Assembly: GCA_963932465.1 (NCBI GenBank)
Contig: OZ010787.1
Location: 31,996,087-32,060,086 of the forward strand
Length of the DNA stretch: 64,000 nucleotides
Source: Maratus speciosus
Lineage: Eukaryota > Arthropoda > Arachnida > Araneae > Salticidae
Direction: 5' to 3'
Of the stretch, positions 1 to 11,550 are shown piece after piece. The translations under genes were made by a program, and so were the position numbers. Within the stretch, counting starts at the first letter, position 1. Each line of letters begins with the position of its first letter. The notes beneath the pieces are model-generated. The model did no database searches and was not told the origin of the DNA. It saw only the letters and a list, made by a program, of their open reading frames with translations.

Positions 1-1025
1 AAAAATGTCCCCAATCTTGCAACACTGTACTGAACCTTCGTTGAGAAAATATTCTTTCAAAATGTGTCATTTTTAACTCTAAAAAGTAGAATCCCTCATT
101 ACTCTTTAAAAAAAATAATTATTTTAAGAATTTACTGTTCCTAGCTCGCAATATTCCAAATTGAAATTTAGAATATTAATTTAACAAATTTTGATCTCCT
201 AAGCTGACGATTATTTCAATTTTGGAAAATCCTATGAGCTAATTTTATCCATCATGTAAAACGAAAATAAGTGGATTAGTAAATTTACATTTTCTTTTGT
301 GCAATGTATTTTATTTACGAAATAACTCCGCATTATTTTATAGTGACAAATATGTGACAATTTACGGTGTATCTTAAAAATATTTCCTTTTATTGTATTT
401 AAAGTGCCTTTAACATGCAGTTTCAATGAGATTAAAAAAATCACATGAACTTTTTATGAATGTTTTACTTATAAAAAAAAAATAAAAAAAATAATATGAA
501 ATAAAATTTTTCTAAATCATATTTAATCATACAGTAATAGAATGCAGAAAATGTACAATAACAAGACATTTATTAAAATGATAAGGATTATTTTCATATT
601 TTCACAATCCTGACAAAGCATTCTTTCTCGATCTTATTACTGAAGAAAATTATTATTGTAGAAAAGGCAGATGAGACATCAATATTCCCCGGTGTAAACT
701 CGTGACAATCAGGATACAGTTGATTATGGCAAAATGTTGAAGAAACTTTGCCTTATTTGATTGTTAATTCAATTATACTTTGCTGTGAAGCTTCCAATCT
801 AAGGATATTTTAAATAATTATAGCTTATATAACAAAGGCAAATTATTATAATTTTCAGTAAGAAAGTTCCCATTGAGAACAATTTCTATCAGTATGAGGC
901 ACAAAATAAGCAACTCGGTATAATATATACATGCATTTTTACTTTCTTAGATATCAAATAAAATATATATATTTATTGGATTCGTGAAGAATTTTCACTT
1001 CCGGTTTTCTAAAGATTTACACATT
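1..1025. other. AT-rich DNA without a recognisable gene
   Basis: No coding region, RNA gene or element boundary is recognisable. The DNA is A/T-rich with short homopolymers near 473-492. The only frame of note, 232-444 on the minus strand, is a lysine- and isoleucine-rich chance frame with no family resemblance. Confidence 0.6.
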
Positions 1026-1233
1026 TTAACACTAGAACGCCCGGAAATTTTACTCAAGTTTCATAAAAATATTTGACACCAGAATTTTTACGTAAAATTA
1101 TTTGACTAATTTATTTAACGTTAATCTGCGTGGTTGAAATTTAACTTATTTTATGAAAGAATTTCTGGTTTCATATAATATTTAATCACATGGTCGGAGT
1201 CGGATCGACTCCTTCCGGGCGTTCTAGTGTTAA
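1026..1233 (-). mobile_element. Family A TTAA MITE (copy A1)
   Basis: The copy is bounded by TTAA at 1026-1029 and 1230-1233 and has inverted ends starting CACTAGAACGCCCGGAA. Just inside the right end is the palindrome GGAGTCGGATCGACTCC. Its centre is about 25.5 bp from the TTAA, and the left end has no such palindrome. Inside both ends, facing inward, is the core CACCAGAATTTTTA or ACCAGAAATTC. TTAA duplication and a C-rich terminus are piggyBac hallmarks, so this is a non-coding piggyBac-type element mobilised in trans. Strand is given as minus because the palindrome end is on the right. Confidence 0.85.
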
Positions 1234-1675
1234 AAGATCCTGGACATGATTTGACTCCTTTTAGAAAACGCCTGTGTGTCTTCATGTCTGTGACAAAATA
1301 TTTAAGAGCGCTTTATCTCGAGAACTAATAAACTGAATTAAGTAAAACTTCAGATTCTGTGACATTGTTTTTAGAGATAGCTATATCTTAAGAACTTTAG
1401 CACGGAAATTCACCACACTTTATATTTTGTAATTTTCCCCAAAGTTTTATTTCTCTTTTTAATATTAACATTAAAATATTTTTTAATCCCTATAACTGCC
1501 AAACTAAACCAGAGAGACAACATCAGCTGCGAATTTCCAGGTGTTTCAAGTCATTCTAAAAAGGAATTTTTTAAGATGAAGTCATATGCTAGCAAGTGAG
1601 AATATTCAACAGACAACGATATGGATGATGATTAAATTCCCTACTAAGATTCAGAATGTGATTTCTTTTTTAGGG
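1234..1675. other. AT-rich DNA flanking a transposon relic
   Basis: Nothing firm is recognisable. The last 100 bases probably belong to the same decayed pogo-like element as the zinc-finger relic that follows, but stops interrupt every frame. Confidence 0.4.
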
Positions 1676-1813
1676 AATGAAAATGAGTGTTCAGTGTGTC
1701 TACCAGAGCTCAATAAAACCTCTGAAAAATGTGATTCGGTCAAGTGCATTCAGTGAAACTGATGGTTACATGAAAAATGCTAAAAGTTCCTAAACGTATG
1801 TGCAGCTTGTGAC
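1676..1813 (+). pseudogene. pogo/Tigger-like transposase C-terminal zinc-finger relic
   Basis: Reading from 1676, the plus frame gives NENECSVCLPEL, then CDSVKCIQ, two stops, WLHEKC, a stop, and NVCAACD. The order C-x2-C, C-x-x-C-x-x-W-x-H-x-x-C, C-x2-C resembles the PHD-like zinc finger at the C terminus of many arthropod pogo or jerky-like DDE transposases. One stop lies where a cysteine is expected and another sits just before WLHEKC. No upstream DDE domain can be read, so this is a fragment. Another zinc-finger protein relic is possible. The call rests on spacing of cysteines, histidine and tryptophan only. Confidence 0.4.
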
Positions 1814-4059
1814 AGATCTGATATATTGTTGAAAAGAACACGGGAACATGTGAAAAACATAAAAAAGTGTACTCTGAAGCACTTTATCACAGTGGCTTTA
1901 CCGTATTTAAATTTCTTATAACGCACATAATAGTTCTTATAGGCATACTTAAAGGTGGGCGATAACCTTAAAACTTTTTTTCTATTATTAAAAAATAGCA
2001 TGATACCAAGATTTATAAAAAAATATGACGATAGTCTAATTAGAATCGTTCGTATGATAAAATATGTGGAGCGATACCTATCCAATCCAAGCTAAAATTG
2101 AACTTTAAAGTCATTTTTCTCAAAACAAATATTTTTGATATTGCACGCATCATAATTCCCAAACTAAGCAACATAGAATCTTAATATTTTTTTATTATAT
2201 TATACTTTATATAACATCTACCTATTTTTAAGTAAGTACCTTTTACATATTTATTTATATTTTAATATATTTATTGAAATTTTATCATAAATTCTGTATT
2301 TTATTGTTCAATTGCCAGAAAAAATTATTTTCATCTGTAAACTTGATTATTATTTTATTTTGATGTTAAAGTACAGTATATTAAGAACATATATATGTAA
2401 TATTAAGTGGGTATATCAAATATATTTTTAATAATCCTTCGCGCAACACATGTACGTTAAACCTCTTTTTTAAAAATTATTAATTAGTATGTCCTTATTA
2501 AACTATTTTCTAATTTTTCTCATTAAAAGTATTTAAAGGAATACGTAGACAAAGACTTGAACAATTTAATCTAAAAAAATTGTTTAATTTGAAGAATTAT
2601 TTACGACACCAAAAATGTTTTAAAATTGTGTTAAAATCAATCAATATCGAGCTCTGTAGTTGATCTCCCCGCTTAAGAGTCATAATGCTAAGTAGATGTT
2701 AAGTAGTTAGTTAAGTAGATAACATAAATGTTACATAAATGTTAAGTAGAATATAACCTGTTTTTAAATAATAGTCTGTTTTTTATTAAATAGCCAACGT
2801 TTGTTACATCCATATTTTTGTAATTTCCTACTATTAAGTATGTTATCAACTTTAGTATTGTATAAAATATTAAAGTTACTTTTATTCGTCCCATTATGTT
2901 TTACACTGCTTCACAAAAATTATTCTTTACATTGAAACTCCAGAAGGCATCTTACACCGAGAAAGTTGGCCATCTTACCTTGAAGATTGGAGTAAGGTGC
3001 CGAAAAGCCAGGGTTAACAAAATCAAAATTTTCGATGCTTTCTATAATAGCTAAGCGATTCTCAAAAGGTGGGCACTGGACACAAGTCATAACTTTAAGC
3101 CTTTCAAACATAACTTTAATTATCATTGACTTTATTCTTTTTTTTTTTTTTTTACACTGAGTTTTTAATTCTATTCAGAGACAGAAAATCACATAATTTA
3201 TTGTAAAATCTTTGTATAAATATCTTAAAATTTTATTATTTTATGCTAAAGAGGCCAATTTTGGACATTCATAACGTTAACTGCTCCAATGTACCACCAA
3301 GAAAAAGAGTTTTAACTTTTTTCCAGGTGGTTCTAATGGTAAACAACGAATGCATAAAGGAAACGGATGATTTTTTGATAATTTCGTTAAGAGATGGCAG
3401 GGTGATTTATTGCTTTTTTGAAGTTAGAAGGACTTTTCTATAAAAAAAATTTCTGTATTTTGTTATGTCCGAAAGTAACGAACGTAACAAAGAATTTGAT
3501 TTTATTATTATTATTACTGGATAACAAAATGTTAAATTATACATATATATATGTATACAGACACAATTACTACATTCTTAGTCTTAAGAATTTTTTAAAT
3601 ACTAAGAGCAACGTCCAAAATCTTTAACGTACGTGCGAAAGAGTGTCCAAAATTTGTAACGTACGTAACTGCTAATTAAATGCTTTAATCATTAATTTTC
3701 CAGAATAGTTGCTGTTTTTTAATGTTTGTGTATAATTTTGTAGACATACTATTATAAAATATTTATATATTATATTTATAGACAAAATACTATACTTTAA
3801 AAAGAAATTGGCCTTAAATTTGAAAATTTTAAAAATTACATATAGAATGATTGATGACAATTTTAATGATCCCACATTTGAGAATCTCCCAGCTGTAACA
3901 TGAAATCAGGTTTTAAATCAAATACAAAAGGGAAAACTTTAACAAGTAATTAATGAAGAACAAATTATAACAACAGGCGATTAAAAAAATTTTCAAAAAC
4001 TGCGGTATTCTCACCCAATCTACCCTACACTCTATAGTTTTTGCAGAATTAATAATGAC
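1814..4059. other. AT-rich DNA without a supported gene
   Basis: A stretch of very A/T-rich sequence. Frames at 1780-2085 (minus), 2920-3126 (minus), 3243-3443, 3418-3627 and 3672-3875 (minus) have biased, low-complexity translations and match no family I know. The segment 3628-3665 repeats the phrase AACGTACGT. No element ends are visible. Confidence 0.5.
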
Positions 4060-4210
4060 CAGAGCTGCCAAGTCTCCGGCTTTTTCCACACCACTATTAT
4101 CTTAGAGAAAATATTGTTCTCTTAAATCATCCAAATGTTCCAATTTAATAAAACTGCATTTTCTGAATTAAAATACTGGTATCCAAAAAGCCGGAGACTT
4201 GGCAATTCTG
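4060..4210. mobile_element. hAT-type MITE, 151 bp, CAGAGCTGCCAAG ends
   Basis: Inverted ends of about 30 bp read CAGAGCTGCCAAGTCTCCGG on the left and, reverse-complemented, CAGAATTGCCAAGTCTCCGG on the right. AATGAC directly precedes the CAG and directly follows the CTG, a 6-bp direct repeat that may be part of an 8-bp duplication. The CAG termini suggest the hAT superfamily. Inside is the core ACACCACTATTATCTTAG. It is non-coding. Confidence 0.75.
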
Positions 4211-4262
4211 AATGACGAATATACTCTAAGCGACAAAAGATGCACACTACGTGTTATGAATG

Positions 4263-4426
4263 CATAGCTGCCAACTTATTGTACGGATTTTTCATACCAC
4301 TAAAATTTTAAAGTGAATTTTAACTAATTGAATCACCGAAATTCAAGCAAATGTAACGTTTAAATAATTCAAAAATTTCTATTATATTTTAGTGGTAAGA
4401 AAAGATCGTACAAGTTGACAGCTATG
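4263..4426. mobile_element. Palindromic MITE, CATAGCTGCCAAC ends
   Basis: The ends are CATAGCTGCCAACTTATTGT on the left and its near-inverse on the right (GTACAAGTTGACAGCTATG). The inward core TACCACTAAAATTTTAAAG starts at 4295 and its inverted copy TTTTAGTGGTA lies near 4388. No clear target duplication remains. The element at 59764-60126 has related ends and the same core, so the two probably form one family. Confidence 0.7.
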
Positions 4427-4938
4427 TGAACGTGTTGTTGCACAATATTTAAATGCTTTTGGGCAGTTTACAAGAAATAATGATCATTTGTTTTCAATAT
4501 TTCATGACATGTAATGTTCTGTAATGATACTCGGAATTTTTTGGGCATCTTGTACGATTATCTTAACTTCTTATTGCCAACATCCAGAGTAGCAAATTTA
4601 AACGTAGATACCGAACAACACTTATAGTAAATATATCATGCGTTATAACTTTCTTATTAGTAACAAGTCCAACAACTAAGAAGAGACGATAAGAGACTCT
4701 CCCATAGATTGAGGCAGACAGAACAGCAGTCCCAGTTCCTGAGCCAAGACCAGCCACGCTCAAGTGTGGCCCGAACGAATGGTCGACTGATGCCTCAGGA
4801 AAAACCCGCGCCTAGCTTCTCGAGACGGCAAAGCGATTCCATCGGTTCAGAGGAGATGGAATCATTCCGGAGATGCCACACACGATGTACCAAAAGTCGA
4901 GAGTGTGGTCAACAGGCGTCCCCTAGTGTAACTGCTCC
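4427..4938. other. Unexplained DNA, GC-richer from about 4690
   Basis: The first half is A/T-rich. From about 4690 to 4938 the sequence turns markedly richer in G and C, with a plus-strand frame (4709-4978) rich in R, S and Q and an opposite frame at 4563-4763. Neither shows a domain. The abrupt composition change suggests a fragment of an unknown element rather than a host exon. Confidence 0.35.
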
Positions 4939-5230
4939 ACGCGTCCTCCGCCCCCTGAAAACTAGGCTTGAGCGCTGACACAAAAAATGGCGGCTGCCGA
5001 AGGCGGATTTTTTTTTTCAGCGTGTGTACGACCCATTAAATATTCGTACCAATAATTTTTTTTAAGTTTTTTCCGCTTTATTTTTCTGAGATTAAACAAG
5101 ATATGTAAATTTTTTATAAAATACTGACGTCTAAGTTTAAGTGACCGTACCTATGTTAAAAAGTCCGCCTGCGGCATCCGCCATTTTTGTGTTAGTGCTC
5201 AGGCCTAGTATTCAGGGGGCGGTGACGCGT
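4939..5230. mobile_element. Family M inverted-repeat element (copy M1)
   Basis: The ends form long inverted repeats starting with ACGCGT. They run through CCGCCCCCTGAA, CTAGGC and GCTGACACAAAAAATGGCGG on the left, and the inverse on the right up to 5230. The middle is A/T-rich. A second copy, interrupted by other elements, lies at 27912-29826. I see no unambiguous target duplication, so the superfamily is unknown. The 4709-4978 frame runs into the left arm. Confidence 0.7.
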
Positions 5231-5331
5231 CACAGCCTGACGCACTGTATAGCTATGCCGATGACATAAGCAAGTCAGCGTATTGTTCTTGGAGAACTAA
5301 TTCGGATGCCTCTGCGACTTATTCTCTGTGA

Positions 5332-5492
5332 CGTAGCCAGGGTGGCGGGGGTCCAAATGATCTGGATAACACTAATAATCAAAAGTTATCTTCGTACTAA
5401 TGAATAGCAGAAAATTCTCCGATCTAATAAGGCGAACAAAACGTTACAAAATTATTGGTGCGCAGAGCATATGGAACCCCACCCTGGCTACG
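5332..5492. mobile_element. hAT-like MITE with CGTAGCCAGGGTGG ends
   Basis: The left end CGTAGCCAGGGTGGCGGGGG is matched by the inverted right end CCACCCTGGCTACG at 5479-5492. The 160-bp body is non-coding. Ends of the type TAGCCAGGG-G followed by a G-run are common in arthropod hAT derivatives. No matching 8-bp flanks were found, so the superfamily is an inference. Confidence 0.6.
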
Positions 5493-5936
5493 CAACTGCT
5501 TATTCTGGTTCAAAAAGGACATCAAACATTGTCAGCCCTAAACTTTCTTCTACCTGACCGGCGCGTTCATTTTTATGATCGACGTATCTAAATACTCGGG
5601 CAAACACTACATCCGCTGCTGCAACTACTAACGAACCATTCTTCACAAATTTCTAACTGTATTTTGCGGAAAAAAATAAAAGACTTACCTTCTTTTAGAC
5701 TTGCATTCAATTTCTCACACTGACACACATCGAAATTGACGGAATATATTGCGATAGGAGACACAATTTCTACCAAAATTTTTTTCTTAAATATAATATT
5801 TAGAAACATCTCTTTTGCGAAAATAATTTTTGTAATTAGGTAATTAGTTGGAAAGACACACGAGTAGAGGTAAGCCAAATTTTATTCATATTGAGAAAAA
5901 CTTTGTTCTTTGAGAAAAACAAGCTCGGTAAGAAAT
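5493..5936. other. Unexplained AT-rich DNA
   Basis: No gene or element end is recognisable. The minus frame at 5588-5878 has no family resemblance and looks like a chance frame. Confidence 0.4.
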
Positions 5937-6095
5937 ATTTAATGCAGGGCGCGAAATTTCCGCTCGCCAGCTCGCCATTGGCTAGTAAATACTTAAGGTT
6001 GGCGAGTAAGTTTTGTCTTTGAAAATGTTGTGCTTCAAATCAAACTATATACGCTCTGAATATCGTGTCTCAATCCAGCGACACGTGAAAGTGTT

Positions 6096-7186
6096 TTAAC
6101 CCTTTATCTACTGACGGTACTTATAAGTACCACTCACTTTAAACTTTTATACCATAGTGAATATTACTAATATACTAATGGTACTTTTCAAAAACACTCT
6201 TTTAACTCCAATTTATTCGAATACATGGCAGCAGTAGTTCTAGGTTTGTTATTTTTGAGAGGAAAGAGGCAATCTTTGAAGGAGTCGATGTGTTTTGTGC
6301 CAACATTTTGTACAGATTGCCGCGCTCGACTTTTTATTGCTGCAAACACAGTAAAAGATATAAAATAAGTGTTGGATTTTTTTTATGTGTTCATTATGAT
6401 CTTAGAATACAGTTTGACTAGCTATTTTAGGTGAACGATGGATGTAGTAGATTTAACAGTTAAATTACTCGCTGGTACTTATAAGTACCGTCAGTACACT
6501 GGGTGTTGGAGAAAAGCTTCTTGTTTACTTTTCGTCAGTGTAGTTATCCATCGTTTTCATCTACTCTTTAAAATGTAATTACTAAAATGTAGTGTAGTGA
6601 CGATTTCCCTGGTATTTCTTTTCTGTTTCATTGTTATTTTTTATAGGAAATCGAAAAAGTTGTGGCACCGGTTTGTTCTTGCTATGCTAGAAATGTCATA
6701 TGTAAATTCATATATTGCATATGTTGAGATGCGAGAGAGCGTGGTTATCCCTGGAATATTGATGTCGCATAACTAAAAGACTGCTAACAAGATCGAAACC
6801 TAAAAAAAAAAAATAGTTTTTTTAACCCTTTCTGGAGCAAAGCATTTTAAATTCTGAAATGTTGAAATAAATGACTGGCACCGGAATTTGCCAAACGATT
6901 TATTTATAAATAAGAAAAAGCATATATTTCACATACTTATTAAATCGAAAATATTTTCTGTTACCAGTTGAAATACCTTGTGGGTTTTCTGTTACGATAT
7001 TTTAGTCACAGTGTACTGACGGTACTTTAAAGTACCACTTTAATTAATTACCTCTAAATAATTAAATTTCCCACGGGTGAGTATTTTTTTTATGTTTATC
7101 CTTTAATTTCCATTATAGTAACTGAAAAAAAAAATATTACCTGAAAAAAATTGCAGTAGATCATAATGCCGTAGATAAAGGGTTAA
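6096..7186 (+). mobile_element. Family D TTAA element, 1.09 kb (copy D1)
   Basis: TTAA flanks both ends (6096-6099, 7183-7186). The termini are CCCTTTATCTACTGAC and, inverted from the right, CCCTTTATCTACGGC. The palindrome GGTACTTATAAGTACC is at 6116-6131, centred 24 bp from the left TTAA. The same palindrome recurs at 6474-6489 and as GGTACTTTAAAGTACC at 7021-7036. The last two are flanked by inverted CCGTCAGTACACTG, so D looks composite. No transposase frame is present. It is inserted in the hAT element above. The second copy, at 28567-29661, has the opposite orientation and nearly the same length. Confidence 0.87.
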
Positions 7187-7285
7187 CGGAAGTGTTGGCC
7201 TCCCAAAGAAAAAATTCTTGAATTTGGGATAGAAAAAATAAAGAAGCTCTTCATGTATTTGAAACCAAGTCTCTTTAATTAAAAA

Positions 7286-7673
7286 GTGGATATTGTATTG
7301 GTAGAATGGGCAGAATTCAAGTTTATGTTCCCTTTACCAACACTGAAAGATATGTTAGAGACGTTTTACAGTGAAAATTGTTCAGCAAGATTCCCCAATT
7401 TTCTCCAGATTTTAACATTTTGTGCTCTTCTATCAATGAGCACAGCTTCGTGTGAGAGAGGCTTCAGCTGTCACAACATACTCAAGATCATACAGGAACT
7501 CTCTGAAGGCTGAGACTCTGGATGATTTGCTCAGATTTTCTATTAATGGACCCATTCTGACAGAGATTTACCCTACAGCTGCGATTGACAAGCGTGTTTT
7601 AGTGCAGAAAGGCACCGCTACTCAAACATCAGTTGCTAAAAGTACAGGAACTTTTTCTTTCATGACCTTTTAG
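7286..7673 (+). pseudogene. hAT transposase C-terminal dimerisation region, frameshifted
   Basis: The frame from 7286 reads EWAEFKFMFPLPTLKDMLE and then TFCALLSMSTASCERGFS. This is the conserved hAT C-terminal block (hydrophobic-LS-T-A-x-x-ERGFS) as in ZNF862/KRBA2-like transposases. A frameshift near 7470-7510 moves the rest into another plus frame, where NSLKAETLDDLLRFSINGP continues the family pattern (RNRLKxETLDDLLRxSINGP). The N-terminal BED finger and the catalytic core are absent. About 110 residues of a roughly 600-residue protein survive. It lies inside the hAT ends at 5945-8076, in the same orientation. It is clearly dead; the family call is firm, the subfamily less so. Confidence 0.85.
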
Positions 7674-7728
7674 TGGTATGTTACAATTTCTTTAACCATT
7701 GAAATCTTACCGCAACATTACTTTCAGT

Positions 7729-7730
<2 letters not shown>

Positions 7731-7774
<44 letters not shown>
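7731..7774. repeat. (AT)n microsatellite
   Basis: A 44-bp run of alternating A and T, broken once by TACATA, lies inside the hAT element downstream of the transposase relic. Shorter AT runs occur at 9541-9562, 63682-63696 and 63778-63794. Confidence 0.9.
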
Positions 7775-8171
7775 TGCATTAAATATGTTTCGATTTTTCA
7801 ATTTCTACATTATTTTATGATTTCGGTCACCAGAAAGTTCTTCATAATACATCTGTTAAAATTTTAAAAATTGTTCATATTTTTCCTGAATGTAAAATAT
7901 TCTGGATTTAACAGACAGCTTTTCTAACAATGGTCAATTTAAATTCAGCTTGCCATAAACAGTCCATTTCTTGCACAGGTGTGGTGGCCGACATTGCTGT
8001 CTGAATGAATGTAAGATAGTGGCGAGCAAAAAGTTTAGTCTGGTTAGTGCCATTTAAACTGAAATTTCATGCCCTGATTTAATGTAATAATTTTTGTTTT
8101 CCTGCATAGAAAAATCTGTAAATATCAAACATACGGCATCGAATACTTTCATTAATACTTTCCAAAATAGT

Positions 8172-8390
8172 AGAAAAGTGTTTTTGATTTCGGTTTATCT
8201 GTTTGCCGTTCGTCTGCACTCTGTCCATTCTCTAACTGTATATATATGTATTCGGATTACAATGTATTTGATATATATTATTCAGATTTACCTGGACATA
8301 GTCCATTAAATGCGATGTGTGTAGCATTTATAGTTCGTTTACAGGGACACCGAAACTATTGTGTTATATTCAAGTCTATACATTAAACCG
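8172..8390 (+). repeat. Dispersed repeat, partner at 43001-43190
   Basis: The segment begins GAAAAGTGTTTTTGATTTCG and continues through TCCATTCTCTAACTGTATA to a TATAGTTCGTTTACAGG motif. A diverged copy starts with TTGAAAAGTGTTTATGATTT near 43000 and continues through CTTCTAACTTTCG to TATTCGTTTACAGG near 43180. The family is unknown and no ends are defined. Confidence 0.5.
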
Positions 8391-8895
8391 TTTGGTGTGT
8401 GTTGTAATAATTTTACATCATTACAAACACGATGAAATTGTTATTATTTTTTCAGGTGCACTAAATATGTTTTAGTTGAAATTTTTAAGCAAAGAATTTA
8501 TCAATTATTTCCAAGGTCTAAAAAAAATCAGTTAAATAATGGTCTACGAGGAAAACTGTTAGAATCTTATTTTAACGATGTTACACTATTTCAAACATTT
8601 GTACACATTATACACATTTATATACATTACTGAGGCTCACTACAAGAGACTTGCTGTGGAATACCATGTGCATGGCATATATAGTTCATTTTGAGGGATA
8701 CTCAAAATATTTCAATTATAGCGGTATTAGCGGTAATTGCTACAGGTGATTTTAAAGCTAAGGTATGTATTTTAACTATTTTTTTTAAATTTTAGGTGGT
8801 ATGTATAAATTATATAGATCATACACTGGCTACACAAAAAAATTGCAAATCATTACTCTGTATAGGCGTGAATTGTTTAAAGGTGGTTTTTAATT

Positions 8896-9062
8896 CAGGG
8901 ATGAGAGCGCTCCGACACAAATGGTTGATTCTCACCACTAAATTTTAATAGTATTCTTTGCTTTAATCAATCTCAGAAATTCTGTCATTAAATGCGGCGA
9001 GAAATACTATTAAAATTTAGTGGTAGTAATCGGTCATTTGGGTCGGAACGCTCTCATCCCTG
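8896..9062. mobile_element. Family Q 167-bp MITE (copy Q1)
   Basis: The inverted ends read CAGGGATGAGAGCGCTCCGA on the left and CAGGGATGAGAGCGTTCCGA from the right. The flanks share TTAATT, consistent with hAT-type insertion with a decayed 8-bp duplication. The core CACCACTAAATTTTAATAG starts at 8933, and its inverted copy CTATTAAAATTTAGTGGTA lies near 9008. The two arms fold almost the whole element into a hairpin. Two other elements of exactly 167 bp share this design (21709-21875 and 36942-37108). Confidence 0.82.
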
Positions 9063-10143
9063 TTAATTGATCTATGTATGTTCCAATTGAACTATATTTA
9101 GTATGCTGACAGATGTTTGTAGAAAATAGTTAAATTCATACATAGAGCTACACAGAGAAGCAGATACATTATAGTCTAATAATGGTAATGTCGTGAAGTT
9201 TGTTTTAGTAGTATTATGTGTGTTTGGTATAAATTATTTTGTAGCTTATTGAGAGGCATGTATAAATATATATATATTTTTTTTTATAGTGTACAATTTT
9301 TCATATAAGAATTTGAGTATACTGTTTGACAGATGTAGCTAAAAGTTAAATCTTGGCAGCGTAATATTTTTTCAAACTACATTAAATTGCAGCATGCCAT
9401 ATAGAATTTTGTCAAATCTACAGATCATATTCACTAAAGGATTTGATTAATGTTCCAGCTTTGGACGGTAATTGCGTAAATTTTGGTTGCAAATGTGCTA
9501 CATGATATCTAAATTGTTTACTTATTATCTATCTATCTATTTTTATATATATATATATATTAATATATGTTAAAAAATTGGTAAGATGCTCTATAAACTT
9601 TTTCAATTAGTATACCTTCCCCTTAGTTGCTAACTCAACTTCTATATCTGTCCCAAGTAGCACTTCAAATCGTTAGAACCCAATAACAGATGTTATCAAA
9701 TTCGCCTAGTTTCGATAATCATCAGTGCAGATATATGTTCGACGTCTTGACACATTTTGCAAGCATCATAATTTCTGTGCTACTTCAAATCCCAATTAAA
9801 TTCAGAAGTAACTCGCAACACATGGCCAGTTATCCAAAATTACTCTGGAGCATCTAATATAAAACAGTCTAAGGCTATAAATTGTAATAAAGTAGTCTTC
9901 AAGTGGTGATCTTCTCTTAGAACTGTAAATTCATGCAGATTGCTATGAGCCGACATTGTGAACAAACGGGATCGGGGCTACTCGAATTGACCCCGGCAAG
10001 CGCCGTCTTTGGACGGCTGCAATTCCGACTAACATATTTCTACGCCCAATAACGAAATGTATGAAAAAACTGTGTGTTCTTTAAGTACGAATGCCACCAG
10101 CCACGAGTGCAACCCTAGTTTTATAACATATATATATACATAT
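9063..10143. other. AT-rich DNA without a supported gene
   Basis: No element ends or coding frames are recognisable. A short GC-richer patch lies near 9965-10030 and an AT run at 9541-9562. Two overlapping frames at 10029-10265 (minus) and 10057-10353 (plus) run into the composite repeat that follows and have no family resemblance. Confidence 0.45.
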
Positions 10144-10548
10144 ACTAGCAGTCCTGCCCGGCGTTGCCCCGGGTTTGTAAATAATAATCTTAAACAAAAC
10201 TTAAGTTTGTATGATTTTATATGTTTGGAAATTCTTTTAAATGAACCGAATTTCGGAGGCCCCATTCACTTCGCAAAGTCTAATGTGTTCCCATCAAACT
10301 TCTTTCCGAACGAACCTGTAAACAAGATCCCTACTACCTATGACAGCACTTGAAGTCTATTTTTTTGAAGACTATTTTTTTGAAGAGATTTTCTTGAAGA
10401 TTAAAATTTAAGACATAAAAAATCGCACGGAGTTGATCATACATTACGTGCGCCATGAATTAAACATTAATAGTGTTATTACACGTAAAAATTGCAAGCG
10501 ACAAAAATCGCCTGCGACACTTCAGATTTCTTAAAACTTACGTTAGAC

Positions 10549-10840
10549 CGCCTAGAATATATAGTGTGGAAATCGGCTATCCCTGTAATACTTAAAAAAA
10601 TTCCTAAAAGTGTATCCCTTATACGTGCAACGATGCTGCTGAAATATACAGATCGCAACGACATCTGCAGGATATTTTCTACAACTGCAAGATTTTGCTA
10701 GTCTATACAATGTAATACGAAAATCCTGCAGATGTCGCTGCGATCGACACTTGGGATTTTAGCAGTATCATCCCACATTTAAGGCATTCACATTTTTAGC
10801 ATTGTTTGACAGCATATTTCCACACTACGTATTCTAGGCG
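10549..10840. mobile_element. Foldback element, 292 bp
   Basis: The arms are CGCCTAGAATATATAGTGTG on the left and its near-inverse CACACTACGTATTCTAGGCG on the right. A second inverted pair lies closer to the centre (CGACATCTGCAGGAT near 10659 and ATCCTGCAGATGTCG near 10723). No target duplication is obvious. It is non-coding; frames at 10479-10664 and 10492-10701 are the two strands of this palindrome. Confidence 0.65.
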
Positions 10841-11504
10841 CTGTATTTACGTATTATCCAAGCATTTCATTGGCTGTTCGGGAAAAGGCTGTTCCATCGT
10901 CCCAGAAATCTAACGACCAATTTTAAATGAAATTTCATTCTTAAAATTCTAAACATCCCACAATATTACTTTTTACACCGTCGTATAGAGAATAAAATGT
11001 ACTTTTAAATGCAATTTGTTTGAAAGTTGTATCTCCATTTATTTCTGAGTTATTAAATATTTTGTAGTTTTTATTACTTTTTTGTCATAGTGGCAACAGA
11101 AATATCCATCTCTGATAAAAGTAAAGGGAGATACAGATTACTGTATGGACCAATCAGAAAACGAATAAAATGCGGATTAAACCAATAAAAAGCTTCAGAT
11201 ATGCTTTTGATTTCCTACCCTGACGAAGACAATAACCATTTTTCCAAATGGTTAAAAAAAAAAGAATGCACCATTAATATTAGAAAATGTTGGTAAATAA
11301 AATCTAAGATAAAATTTCATAATACAGAAAGTAGATGAATTTTAATCTAAGTTGCAAGCAGCAAATCCCGTTGAAATTGGGCCCTTAAACCCGAGGAAAT
11401 AAACAAACGCTGGAAGATGACTCCTCACCTTGTAAATTTCATGAAATGCTGTTAGAATTAATACGATATTTAATAAAAGGATGAAATCCCTTATCTAAAG
11501 TTAC

Positions 11505-11507
<3 letters not shown>

Positions 11508-11549
<42 letters not shown>
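11508..11549. repeat. Poly(A) run, 42 bp
   Basis: An uninterrupted run of 42 A lies at the junction between AT-rich DNA and the GC-richer satellite region that starts after it. It could be a retroposon tail or an expanded homopolymer. Other long A or T runs are at 25220-25242, 33905-33933, 40229-40257, 44322-44346 and 49137-49162. Confidence 0.85.

Positions 11550-11550
<1 letters not shown>

Larger units (their letters stand above)
5945..8076 (+). mobile_element. Internally deleted hAT transposon with perfect 8-bp target duplication
   Basis: The left terminus CAGGGCGCGAAATTTC (5945) pairs with the right terminus, which inverted reads CAGGGCATGAAATTTC (ending 8076). Both are flanked by ATTTAATG (5937-5944 and 8077-8084), a perfect 8-bp duplication typical of hAT. 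Subterminal GGCGAG motifs lie near both ends. Without the 1,091-bp TTAA element at 6096-7186 it is about 1.04 kb, so most of the transposase gene is gone. A C-terminal transposase piece remains at 7286-7673. An (AT)n run follows at 7731-7774. It cannot move itself. Confidence 0.88.

Noticed and set aside
4709..4978. 89-codon plus frame, rich in R, S and Q, in GC-richer DNA
   Set aside because: No recognisable domain, and the frame runs into the left arm of family M element M1. The composition shift is better explained as a repeat fragment.
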